46,007 nt of DNA, taken from the NCBI RefSeq assembly GCF_002559405.1, contig NZ_NTZO01000016.1, forward strand, positions 1 to 46,007, given 5' to 3'. The DNA is from Bacillus sp. AFS001701. GTDB lineage: Bacteria > Bacillota > Bacilli > Bacillales > Bacillaceae_G. The notes beneath the pieces are model-generated. The model was not told the DNA's origin, ran no database searches, and was given only the letters and a program-made list of their open reading frames with translations. Shown here piece after piece: positions 25,833 to 34,118 of the stretch (position 1 is the first letter of the stretch; each line of letters starts with the position of its first letter). Made by a program: the position numbers and the translations under genes.

Positions 25833-27248
25833 TTAAAGTGCTGATTTATTATTTGAATTATGTTTGTATAAATTCGATTTGCGACTCTTTTGGATCCAGT
25901 AGCTAATTGATACTAATATGACCCACGGAACACCAATTTTCCAAGCTGAGTTCCAATCCGGTGAAAATGCCATAGTAATTAAAATACCACTAAGTAGTAG
26001 TATTCCGATCCATTGAAGAAATGGAAAGAGCGGTGCTTTAACTGGCAATGGCTCTTTATAATGAAGGTGAACGGTTTTTCTAAAACGAAGATGACTAATT
26101 AAAATCATAAGCCATACTAAAATTCCACCAAAGATTGAGATACCAAATAATTTATTAAATGTATCTGGGTAGTACATAGACAATACAGTTGCGATTAATA
26201 CACCTGCACTTGAAATGAAAATTGCCGTTACTGGCGTACCATTTTTAGATAATTTACCGAATGATTTTGGAGCATAATCTCCACGAGATAAGGAGAATAA
26301 CATACGTGATGTTAAGTATAAATTAGTATTCATACTGGAAAGTGCAGCAGTTAAGATAACAAAATTCATAATGCCAGCCGCATATCTCACACCAGAACTC
26401 TCAAAGACTTTTACAAAAGGTGATCCAGAAACCTCATGGACACCTGCTTGCATCCAAGGAATAACTGCAACGATGATTCCTAATGATAGAATATAGAATA
26501 AAAACAAACGGAGAACCATGCTCTTCATTGCTTTAGGAATTGCTTTTTTGGGATCTTTAGATTCCCCTGCTGTTACAGCGACAATCTCTACACCATAAAA
26601 ACTAAAGATTGCCATAAGCACAGCCATCCAAACTCCTTTAAATCCATTAGGTAGGAAACCGTGCTGATCAGTATAATGATGAAACCCTACAGATTGCGAA
26701 TGTCCAATTCCGAAAAGGAGCGAAACACCAAAAACTATGAATAGTACAATAGCCACAACTTTAATCATTGCAAACCAATACTCGATTTGACCAAAGTTGG
26801 AAACAGACCTGCTGTTCACAAGGACTAAAGCAATACCAAATCCAAGTGTCCATAACCAAACAGGAATACTTGGGAACCAATACTGCATGTACAGTCCAAC
26901 TGCGACAGCTTCTCCACCAATTGCGATTACCTGTGCCGCCCAATATGTGTAGCGAATAAGGAAACCTGACCAAGGATTTAAATACATCTCTGCATAAGTA
27001 CCGAATGAACCGGCTGTCGGGTGCACAACTGCCATTTCAGATAAACTAAACATCATGATGACTGCTATGAATGCAGCAATAATATAACTTACAATAACTC
27101 CGGGTCCAGCGTATCCAATTGCTATGCCACTCCCCATAAATAAACCGGTGCCAATTGCTCCACCAATCCCAATCATGGTTAGCTGTCTACTAGTTAGCGA
27201 ACGGCTTAGTCCTCCTTCTCGTTCAATTACAGTTTTGTTTTCATTCAT
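25833..27248 (-). CDS. APC-family amino acid permease
   Basis: A 471-residue permease with twelve hydrophobic segments. The start of the first helix, SRQLTMIGIGGAIGTGLFMG, is the substrate-binding signature of the AAT subfamily (AnsP, RocE, LysP-like). Other conserved parts are EMAVVHPTAGSFGTYAEMY and FYGVEIVAVTAGESKDPKKA. The substrate cannot be assigned. The start overlaps the end of the YitT-like gene by four bases (ATGA), with AAAGGTGG upstream. It is the third gene of a minus-strand operon with a PLP enzyme, which suggests import and use of an amino acid. A CcpA cre match lies at the operon head. Confidence 0.9.
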   Translation of the reverse strand: MNENKTVIEREGGLSRSLTSRQLTMIGIGGAIGTGLFMGSGIAIGYAGPGVIVSYIIAAFIAVIMMFSLSEMAVVHPTAGSFGTYAEMYLNPWSGFLIRYTYWAAQVIAIGGEAVAVGLYMQYWFPSIPVWLWTLGFGIALVLVNSRSVSNFGQIEYWFAMIKVVAIVLFIVFGVSLLFGIGHSQSVGFHHYTDQHGFLPNGFKGVWMAVLMAIFSFYGVEIVAVTAGESKDPKKAIPKAMKSMVLRLFLFYILSLGIIVAVIPWMQAGVHEVSGSPFVKVFESSGVRYAAGIMNFVILTAALSSMNTNLYLTSRMLFSLSRGDYAPKSFGKLSKNGTPVTAIFISSAGVLIATVLSMYYPDTFNKLFGISIFGGILVWLMILISHLRFRKTVHLHYKEPLPVKAPLFPFLQWIGILLLSGILITMAFSPDWNSAWKIGVPWVILVSISYWIQKSRKSNLYKHNSNNKSAL

Positions 27249-27868
27249 ACTGTTTCGCCACCTTTCTTGAATTGTTTTCTATAAGTTAACGTCCAATCAA
27301 CACTTTTTCCGGCAATCAGCATACTACAAAACGTGAGGAAAGTTCGCTGTAATCCTTCTCCGATTAAGGAACACAAAAGGACAATTCCATTTATAATCAT
27401 CATCGTTTTCCCAATAGAAAAATTTGGGGATTTTCTATTGATTACTACACTTGCTATATCAAGTCCTCCAGTTGTACCACCTGCTAAAATCACGATCCCA
27501 ATCCCGATTCCTGACAAAATCCCACTGAGTATACATCCTATTAACGGAAGATGCGGGCCTGGTAGTGATGAAAAGAGAGTTAAGAAGAATGATAAACTAC
27601 ACATTCCGAGTAAACTAAGCAATGCAAATGGTACTCCAACTGCTCGGTATCCAATTAAAAATAGTGGTATGTTTAATAAAAAGTAAAGAATCCCTAGTGG
27701 AATAGGTATAAATCTAACAAGCAACATACAGATACCACCAAGTCCGGGAGCCACAATTCCATTTGGCACCTGGAAAAAATAATAGGTAAGTGCGACCAAA
27801 ATTGTTCCGACAATTACCATAATTGATTTTTTGAAATATAGTTTTTCGTTAACTTTTCCTAATTGCAT
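27245..27868 (-). CDS. YitT-family membrane protein (short form)
   Basis: A 207-residue membrane protein of the YitT (DUF161) family with five or six hydrophobic segments. The motif GGTTGGLDIASVVINRK (central region) is characteristic. It stops near the end of the membrane domain and lacks the C-terminal soluble DUF2179 domain of full-length YitT proteins (about 280 residues). ATG 27868, with GAGGA at eight bases, overlaps the upstream gene by 20 bases. A longer frame from 27901 has a weaker ribosome binding site. Function unknown; the operon suggests a link to transport or use of an amino acid. Confidence 0.85.
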   Translation of the reverse strand: MQLGKVNEKLYFKKSIMVIVGTILVALTYYFFQVPNGIVAPGLGGICMLLVRFIPIPLGILYFLLNIPLFLIGYRAVGVPFALLSLLGMCSLSFFLTLFSSLPGPHLPLIGCILSGILSGIGIGIVILAGGTTGGLDIASVVINRKSPNFSIGKTMMIINGIVLLCSLIGEGLQRTFLTFCSMLIAGKSVDWTLTYRKQFKKGGETV

Positions 27869-28988
27869 AAGCAATTTCCTCAATCGCGCGTACAACTTCA
27901 TCTTCTGTATTGTAGAAATGAGGAGCTACACGTAAAACGTCATTTCGGGCAGAGACAATTATTTTTTTTGTTTTTAAGTATTGCTCAACGACATTAGCTT
28001 GTTCTACTCGAATGGCAGTGTTACTACCTTTTATTGATAAATCTGTAGGGCTAACAACGGTCAATTCGAGTGAGTGCGCTGTTTCAATTGCAACAGTAGA
28101 TAAATAAGATAGATAATCCTGAATGGATGGAACACCAATTTGATTTAATAAAGAAATTCCTGCTTCAGCTGCATAAGCGTTAATCATCATTGGAGTTCCA
28201 GTATCAAATCTCCTTGTCCCTTCCGCATAATCAAGAAGATGCTGATCAAAAGCAAATGGATTTACTCGACTAAACCAACCAGTCGTTGGGGGTTGGAGAG
28301 TCTCTGCTAACTCTTTTCTTACATATAAAAAGCTAATCCCAGGTATACCAAGTAAAAACTTTTGTGCACCTGTTGCGAGTGCATCGACTCCCATTTCCTT
28401 TACATCGATTGGAACACTTCCAGCAGATTGATAAGCATCGACAAATAGTAGTGATCCATTCGCTTTGGTAATGTTTGATATAGCTTTGATATCCTGAATA
28501 AACCCATTATAATAAGACACATGTGGGACAGATGTAATAAGTGTGTTTGAATCCACTGCTTTTTCAAATTGTTCGATTTGAATTTGATGAAGGTCTTCAT
28601 TTAAAAACGTGACGTTTGCGCCACGTGGTACTTGTGATAGCCAAACGTGACCAATGCATGGGAAATCAATATCTGTTGTAACAACTTTATTTCGACTTCC
28701 AGTAAAATCTAGCGACGCAGCGAATGATGAAGCGGCATCAGATACGCTAGATAACACCGCAATCTCATCAGGAGAAGCATTTATTAAAGTAGCAAAGGCG
28801 ACTTTTGCTTCATATACTTTGTCCATCCATCCTTCCCAGTCCATACCTTTTTCGGTCCAGCTTGTAAGGTAAGATTGAATACTTTCTTTGACCGGTGATG
28901 AGATTGCACTTTGGGAACAACTTGATAAATGAATTGTTTCAGATAAGGTTGGAAAAAGAGAACGCTTCTCTAAAAATGGGCTAGTCAT
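27849..28988 (-). CDS. Class V aminotransferase / cysteine desulfurase-like PLP enzyme
   Basis: A 379-residue fold-type I PLP enzyme. The Schiff-base lysine is Lys210 in ATGAQKFLLG. The Asp-x-x-Gln PLP contacts are in FVDAYQSAG (Asp184), and the C-terminal arginine region is TRRFDTGTP. The family includes cysteine desulfurases, kynureninases and isopenicillin-N epimerases. The enzyme lacks an obvious cysteine-loop motif near the C-terminus, so SufS/IscS activity is doubtful. ATG 28988 (MTSPFLEK) with AAAGGATG is preferred over 29039. It is the first gene of an operon with the YitT-like protein and amino acid permease, divergent from a Crp/Fnr regulator. Confidence 0.87.
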   Translation of the reverse strand: MTSPFLEKRSLFPTLSETIHLSSCSQSAISSPVKESIQSYLTSWTEKGMDWEGWMDKVYEAKVAFATLINASPDEIAVLSSVSDAASSFAASLDFTGSRNKVVTTDIDFPCIGHVWLSQVPRGANVTFLNEDLHQIQIEQFEKAVDSNTLITSVPHVSYYNGFIQDIKAISNITKANGSLLFVDAYQSAGSVPIDVKEMGVDALATGAQKFLLGIPGISFLYVRKELAETLQPPTTGWFSRVNPFAFDQHLLDYAEGTRRFDTGTPMMINAYAAEAGISLLNQIGVPSIQDYLSYLSTVAIETAHSLELTVVSPTDLSIKGSNTAIRVEQANVVEQYLKTKKIIVSARNDVLRVAPHFYNTEDEVVRAIEEIAYAIRKS

Positions 28989-29012
28989 ATTAAATTCATC
29001 CTTTCGCTGTTT

Positions 29013-29026
29013 TGATAGCGTTTTCA
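29013..29026 (-). promoter_or_regulatory. CcpA cre site between the PLP-enzyme operon and the Crp/Fnr gene
   Basis: On the minus strand, TGAAAACGCTATCA fits the cre consensus TGWAANCGNTNWCA at every position. It lies about 25 bases before the PLP-enzyme start, where a repressor would block the promoter or elongation. The 70-base divergent region also carries TTTGATA twice (29012-29018 and 29030-29036), about 18 bases apart. Confidence 0.65.
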
Positions 29027-29058
29027 TTATTTGATACATAATTAATTTGAGGTGACAT

Positions 29059-29694
29059 ATGAATCATCAATCCTTATGGTTTGAACAAGGCGAATGGACA
29101 GCAGCACATTTTCTTAAAGTAAGTAAAGAACTGTCATTCTCACGTGAAGTAGTATTATTCCAACAAGATGAAAATCATCCATTTGTTTATCTCGTCCTTG
29201 AAGGGCGAATTCGTATTTACTTGTTATCACCTAATGGAGCCGAGCGCCATTTATATATCGTAGGCTCTGGTAATCTAATTGGAGAATCAAACGTATGGGC
29301 AGATGAAGCATATGGATATAACGCATCTACCTCGTCAATCGCACGTGTCCTTCGAATTCCAAAATCAACGTTTCGTGATATCGTCATGAGTGAGCCAGAA
29401 CTCATTCTTAAAACGCTAAGATCGCTAAGTAATAAACAATCAGCTCTACTTCTTCAAACGAGGTTAATGAGTTTTTCAGATGTAGGAGAGCGTGTCTTAA
29501 CAATGTTGCGCCAATTAGCATCCTCATATGGTAAGGAAACACCTAAGGGTATAACAATTACGATTCCATTCACTCACCAAGAACTAGCTTATGTAGTTGG
29601 TTCATCACGTGTAAGTGTGTCCTATGTAATGAATGAATTATGTGAAAAAGGATTCATTGAGAAACAAAATGGGCGATACACACTGTTGTCCTAA
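29059..29694 (+). CDS. Crp/Fnr-family transcriptional regulator
   Basis: A 211-residue regulator with an N-terminal cyclic-nucleotide-binding-like beta-barrel (about 20-115; VYLVLEGRIRIYLLSPNGAE). A dimer helix and a C-terminal winged helix (about 150-211) follow, with recognition helix SSRVSVSYVMNEL. There are no Fnr-type cysteines at the N-terminus, so an Fe-S oxygen sensor is unlikely; the ligand is unknown. The ATG follows TGAGGTGA. It is divergent from the PLP-enzyme operon across 70 bases and most likely controls it, which is inference from position. Confidence 0.9.
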   Translation: MNHQSLWFEQGEWTAAHFLKVSKELSFSREVVLFQQDENHPFVYLVLEGRIRIYLLSPNGAERHLYIVGSGNLIGESNVWADEAYGYNASTSSIARVLRIPKSTFRDIVMSEPELILKTLRSLSNKQSALLLQTRLMSFSDVGERVLTMLRQLASSYGKETPKGITITIPFTHQELAYVVGSSRVSVSYVMNELCEKGFIEKQNGRYTLLS

Positions 29695-30084
29695 AGAGCA
29701 GCATCTCTTTCTTGTTCTAACTTAATGATAAAAAAATCAGTTCCTTTCGTCTGTCAAATACTTTACAAAATTTCTAACTTTTATAAATTTTCTGTAAATA
29801 TGACAGATGCCCCTTTGCTTATAGGTGATCACTAATAACTGGACTTAAAAGTAATAGTTAACATATGAGTTCTATGATTGGTTTAATTGACTAAGAAACT
29901 GACCGTTTTAGCTCTTATAGAGTAATTGGAGTAATATTACTAAGCAAATGAGCGGTTCCATTATTGGTTTGCGTTAACATACAAAATAAGATAGTATTAT
30001 ATTTATAGCGCATAGAAGCTGGTCTTAAGACTTGCTTCTTTTTTATTAACATACTGAATCTTTACAAATGGAGGACTACATAAA
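29695..30084. other. Intergenic region with fabZ leader and terminator-like hairpin
   Basis: About 390 bases without a gene. A 6-bp stem AAAGAG/CTCTTT (29693-29710) over the regulator stop is a weak terminator. A 12-base palindrome AGTAATATTACT is at 29930-29941. AGAAGC...GCTTCT with inner GTCTT/AAGAC (30014-30040) is followed by six Ts and looks like an intrinsic terminator only about 40 bases before fabZ. Upstream of it, AT-rich TATTATATTTATAG (29995-30008) may hold a -10. Confidence 0.6.
30014..30044 (+). terminator. Terminator-like hairpin in front of fabZ (possible attenuator)
   Basis: AGAAGC/GCTTCT forms the outer stem and GTCTT/AAGAC the inner one, followed by six Ts. It ends about 40 bases before the fabZ ATG and more than 300 bases after the previous gene. 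It may therefore be an attenuator of fabZ rather than the end of the upstream transcript. Confidence 0.65.
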
Positions 30085-30507
30085 ATGTTAGATATTAAAG
30101 CAATTAAAGAAATTCTTCCTCATCGTTACCCATTTTTATTAGTAGATCGTATTATTGAACACGAAGAAGGTAAACGTGCGATAGGTATTAAAAATGTAAC
30201 TGCTAACGAAGAGTTTTTTAACGGTCATTTCCCTGATTATCCTGTAATGCCAGGGGTATTAATTGTAGAAGCACTAGCACAAGTTGGAGGAGTTGCGGCG
30301 TTAAGCCTTGAGCAAAATAAAGGAAAACTAGCATTATTTGCTGGTATCGATAATTGCCGCTTTAAAAGACAAGTAGTACCAGGTGATCAGCTAAGACTAG
30401 AGGTTGAACTAGTGAAAATGCGTGGACCAATTGGTAAAGGTAAAGCAGTAGCAACAGTTGACGGACAAATAGCTTGTGAAGCTGAACTTACATTTGCACT
30501 TAAATAA
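30085..30507 (+). CDS. fabZ: 3-hydroxyacyl-[acyl-carrier-protein] dehydratase FabZ
   Basis: FabZ dehydrates beta-hydroxyacyl-ACP to trans-2-enoyl-ACP in fatty acid elongation. The 140-residue single hot-dog domain has catalytic His48 in [14 protein letters not shown] and Glu62 in VEALAQ. The N-terminal [14 protein letters not shown] is the family signature. The ATG follows TGGAGGAC. It is monocistronic with its own terminator. FabZ near mbl and the ywq genes agrees with the B. subtilis order (ywpB). Confidence 0.97.
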   Translation: MLDIKAIKEILPHRYPFLLVDRIIEHEEGKRAIGIKNVTANEEFFNGHFPDYPVMPGVLIVEALAQVGGVAALSLEQNKGKLALFAGIDNCRFKRQVVPGDQLRLEVELVKMRGPIGKGKAVATVDGQIACEAELTFALK

Positions 30508-30518
30508 ATAGAGTGAAT

Positions 30519-30558
30519 AAAAAAGAAGCCTATTTTTTGAAAAAATTAGGCTTCTTTT
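30519..30558. terminator. Terminator after fabZ
   Basis: AAAAGAAGCCTA pairs with TAGGCTTCTTTT with A/T pairing towards the loop and Ts after it. A-runs on the 5' side make it bidirectional. Confidence 0.88.
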
Positions 30559-30766
30559 ATTAAGTAATAATAGTAAACTATAAGGTCTGAATAGAATTAG
30601 TAGAAGTAGAATTAATTGTAATTCAGGTGGCCACTCTCCAAATAATCTCAGGTAAACTGATCTGCAATTAAGCTAGTGAAACCTGTGAATCATGCTATTT
30701 CCCAGCAGACACTGCAGATTTAATTGAAGTTCAATAAAAAATTTTTATTAACTGAATAGGTTATTT

Positions 30767-31297
30767 TTATTTCTTTCTCCACTCTATGGCTTTTCGCTCT
30801 AATTCCTTCACAAAAGCATCTTTACCGTCCATATAACTATAAATATCGTTTGGAAATTTTTCAGCAAGCTGCCCTTTTAATTCTCCATATGCTTTCATCT
30901 CATCCTCATGTGCTCTTAAATAAGCAGGCACTGCAATATGACGCTCAATTTCTTTTTCATTATCAAACTGATACATATGCATTTGGTGGGTACGATTCTC
31001 GCCACCTTTTCGGAAGTATCTTCTACCTGGAAGACCGAACTCACCAAGTCCCTCATAACCAATTTCAGCCAATTGATCATTATACTTGTCTATGTTTTCT
31101 ATGTTTTTAACGACAGGTAACATATCAATAATCGGTTTGGCTTTTAAATTTGGAACGGATGTACTACCAATGTGATGAATCTCAATAAGCTCATTTTTTA
31201 AAATTTCACGTATACGGTTAGCTTCTTCTTGGAAAAGATTTTTCCAATTTTCATCATGGTTTTTGACAATTACGTTCATTCCAGTATTTGTGCCCAT
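30767..31297 (-). CDS. GrpB family protein (UPF0157, nucleotidyltransferase fold)
   Basis: A 176-residue single-domain GrpB/UPF0157 protein, distantly related to nucleotidyltransferases. Visible family motifs are the HIGSTSVPNLKAKPIIDMLP stretch (the GS plus D-x-D-like metal site), FGLPGRRYFRKGG and the H-x-H-like HQMHMYQ. The start has GGAGG at eight bases. Substrate and role are unknown; in some proteins this domain is fused to dephospho-CoA kinase. It stands alone downstream of ywqA on the same strand, with a terminator between. Confidence 0.88.
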   Translation of the reverse strand: MGTNTGMNVIVKNHDENWKNLFQEEANRIREILKNELIEIHHIGSTSVPNLKAKPIIDMLPVVKNIENIDKYNDQLAEIGYEGLGEFGLPGRRYFRKGGENRTHQMHMYQFDNEKEIERHIAVPAYLRAHEDEMKAYGELKGQLAEKFPNDIYSYMDGKDAFVKELERKAIEWRKK

Positions 31298-31314
31298 AAT
31301 ATAGCCTCCAATTA

Positions 31315-31356
31315 ATAGAAAATGGGATTATCTTTATACAATAATCCCATTTTCTT
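31315..31356 (-). terminator. Terminator after ywqA
   Basis: A perfect AGAAAATGGGATTAT/ATAATCCCATTTTCT inverted repeat lies just past the ywqA stop, with T-rich DNA on the exit side. It lies between ywqA and the GrpB-family gene. Confidence 0.85.
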
Positions 31357-31361
31357 TCATA

Positions 31362-34118
31362 TTAAACACCTAATAAATCAACAAGCTCATCCATAGACAA
31401 TTCTGTAATCCACTGTTCGCTCGTTATGATTGTGTCGTTAAGTGATTGTTTCCGTTGTAGCATTTCATCAATTTTTTCTTCTAGCGTTCCGATCGTGACA
31501 AATTTATGGACTTGAACGAATTTTGTTTGTCCTATTCTGTATGCTCGGTCAGTCGCTTGATTTTCAACTGCTGGATTCCACCAACGGTCAAAGTGCATTA
31601 CGTGATTTGCTGCTGTTAAGTTTAATCCTGTTCCACCAGCTTTGAGTGAAAGAATAAACACTTTTACATCGCCGTTTTGAAAGCGAGAAATCATATTATC
31701 ACGAGCTGTTTTAGGAACGCTACCGTTTAGGAATAATACTTCTTCACCAAATTTTGCTTGGATTGCCTCTTTTAGCATATCACCCATTCTCACATATTGA
31801 GTAAAGATTAGACAGCTTTCCTTTTGTTCAAGGATTGGGTCTATTAATTCGAATAATCGTTCAACTTTGCTTGAGCGCTCTTCGAATTCAACAAGCTGTG
31901 ATTCCTTTAAGAATAAAGAAGGGTGGTCACAGATTTGTTTTAATTTATTTAGCATCCATAAAATGCGGCCTCGGCGTTCGATACCAGTTAATGTATCGAT
32001 TTGTTTTAAGCTGTCTTGAACAACTTGCTCGTATAATGCCGCTTGTTCAACTGATAACGGACAAAGCATCTTTTGTTCTTGTTTTGGTGGAAGATTTAAA
32101 GCAACATCTTCGTCTTGCTTAGTTCGTCTTAGTAAGAAAGGTGAAATTAGACGATGAACAGCATTTATCTTTTCTTCATCTCGGTCCTTCTCAATAGGGT
32201 TTACATAATTGCTAGCAAAACGGTTTAGTGAACCAAGATATCCTCTATTTATAAAATCAAATATTGTCCAAAGCTCCGTTAAGCGGTTTTCCATTGGAGT
32301 ACCAGTAAGAGCAATGCGGTGCTCAGCTTTTAACCCACGAACTGCGCGAGACTGCTTTGTCGTTGGGTTTTTTATGTTTTGAGCTTCATCAAGAATGATA
32401 CTTTTCCAAACATATTGCTTTAGGTCTTCATAATCTAACACGCTTAAAGCATAGGAGGTGATGACAATATCGACATCTCTCATTATTGAAAATAAGTCTT
32501 CACCTTTTAATCGGCTACCTCCATAGTGAACATGAACAGTTAAATCAGGATAAAATAATTCAATTTCTCGTTTCCAATTGTTGATAACAGAGGTAGGGCA
32601 GACAATCAATGATGCTCCTCGTTTTTCTTCGTTTTCTTTACGATAAGCCAAATAAGAGATCGATTGGATTGTTTTACCAAGCCCCATATCGTCAGCAAGT
32701 AGTGCACCAAATCCCATATTTTTCAAATGAACTAACCATTCGAATCCTTTTTGCTGATATGCTCGTAATGTTGCTTGCAGACCATGAGGAACAATAAGCT
32801 CAGGAACTTCTGAAATGGATGTTAATCGTTTAGTTAATTCTCGGAATACATCATCTACTTCAATTTCAACCTCGGCAAAAGGTGAGTGATCGTCCTCAGG
32901 TTTTTCAGTCCCTTGTAGTAGCTCATGTTGAAGAACTTCGTGAAATCTAAGTCCTTGCTTTTCAGCCTTTGCCATCATTTTCTTCATACGTGCAATAAAA
33001 GCAGGGTCAAGTGCTATCCACTGACCGTTAAATTGAATTAAACGTCTTTGATTTTCAACAAATTGTTGGAATTGTTGTTCTGATAGCTCCATTCCATTTG
33101 TAGAAATTCGCCAGTTAAAATCAACTAATGTTTCCATATTAAAAAATGAATTTCCAGCAGGTTTACCTTTTACACTTGCTTTTAAAGTCATCTTATTTTG
33201 TTTTAAAGCTTGCCACCAACTCGGTAAAAGAACTTGAATATTTGCGGAAAGTACTTTTTCACTATCCTCTGTTAAAAATGTCCAAGCTTCTTGTTCACTT
33301 AAAACTTCTTTTGGCTTATGATCATCGATTAAGTTTGGTGCTAATAATCCTACTCCTTGGAACGTTCGATCTAAATACTCAGCATAAGAAGAATGCTTTT
33401 TATGTAATGATTCGTGTCCGTTATATTCATAAGGTTTTATCGTTTTTCGCTCATCAATTAAATATGTACGAAGATTCCAGTCATCATGTTCACTCATTGG
33501 CTCTTCAAGTACTAATCGAATTGAAAATGGAACATCATCGTCTCTTAGCCCGATTTTTACATGCCAATCGTCTTCATCAATACTATGTGTGAGTTGCTGT
33601 TTTATATAACTTGGATTGTGATACAAGCCCCTAGCAATATCCCAGCGTTTAGACTTTAATGTTTCTATTTCAAACTGCTGTTTAATTGCAGAAGAAACCA
33701 ATTCCTGTAAAGTTGGTTCTAATTGTTCAAATCCATCAATTTTCCATAGCTCTTCACCAGTCTGATAATGAGCAAAGCTTGGCGAAACGTGGCCCTCGTT
33801 AAAATCATCATATAAACGTGAGATTACCGAATGAAACTCACTTGCTTCATCTAAATAAGTAATCTCTACTAATGAGTTTTCTTGGTGTTCTCTAAAAAAA
33901 GTAAGTGCTTCAATTGGAGTTAAAAGAATTCCTTCAATCTGACCGACTCGGGTCGGCTGCAATAATGTCCCATAATATGAAGGTTCATGCCATTGAAACA
34001 CTAGATGCTTCCATGCGGTTACCGGTAAAATGACACCGTGACTTTGCATTCCATAAATGAGTAAGCCTTTTCGCTCGACCCATTTTACGGCAATACTAAG
34101 ATTTGCTAGTCGCTTCAT
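31362..34118 (-). CDS. ywqA: SNF2/RapA-family DNA helicase (YwqA-like)
   Basis: A 918-residue SNF2-family ATPase. The N-terminal half (about 1-430) is a bacterial SNF2-associated region. The first RecA lobe has Walker A DDMGLGKT (476-483), motif II DEAQ (577-580) rather than the usual DEAH, and motif III LTGTPMENRLTELW. The second lobe has SLKAGGTGLNLT and motif VI QATDRAYRIGQ (854-864). It should be a DNA translocase without strand separation. The ATG overlaps the end of the SWIM-domain gene by 23 bases, with AAAGGAAAA upstream, so the two are coupled. Gene pair and order match B. subtilis ywqA-ywqB. Likely roles are DNA repair or transcription recycling. Confidence 0.93.
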   Translation of the reverse strand: MKRLANLSIAVKWVERKGLLIYGMQSHGVILPVTAWKHLVFQWHEPSYYGTLLQPTRVGQIEGILLTPIEALTFFREHQENSLVEITYLDEASEFHSVISRLYDDFNEGHVSPSFAHYQTGEELWKIDGFEQLEPTLQELVSSAIKQQFEIETLKSKRWDIARGLYHNPSYIKQQLTHSIDEDDWHVKIGLRDDDVPFSIRLVLEEPMSEHDDWNLRTYLIDERKTIKPYEYNGHESLHKKHSSYAEYLDRTFQGVGLLAPNLIDDHKPKEVLSEQEAWTFLTEDSEKVLSANIQVLLPSWWQALKQNKMTLKASVKGKPAGNSFFNMETLVDFNWRISTNGMELSEQQFQQFVENQRRLIQFNGQWIALDPAFIARMKKMMAKAEKQGLRFHEVLQHELLQGTEKPEDDHSPFAEVEIEVDDVFRELTKRLTSISEVPELIVPHGLQATLRAYQQKGFEWLVHLKNMGFGALLADDMGLGKTIQSISYLAYRKENEEKRGASLIVCPTSVINNWKREIELFYPDLTVHVHYGGSRLKGEDLFSIMRDVDIVITSYALSVLDYEDLKQYVWKSIILDEAQNIKNPTTKQSRAVRGLKAEHRIALTGTPMENRLTELWTIFDFINRGYLGSLNRFASNYVNPIEKDRDEEKINAVHRLISPFLLRRTKQDEDVALNLPPKQEQKMLCPLSVEQAALYEQVVQDSLKQIDTLTGIERRGRILWMLNKLKQICDHPSLFLKESQLVEFEERSSKVERLFELIDPILEQKESCLIFTQYVRMGDMLKEAIQAKFGEEVLFLNGSVPKTARDNMISRFQNGDVKVFILSLKAGGTGLNLTAANHVMHFDRWWNPAVENQATDRAYRIGQTKFVQVHKFVTIGTLEEKIDEMLQRKQSLNDTIITSEQWITELSMDELVDLLGV

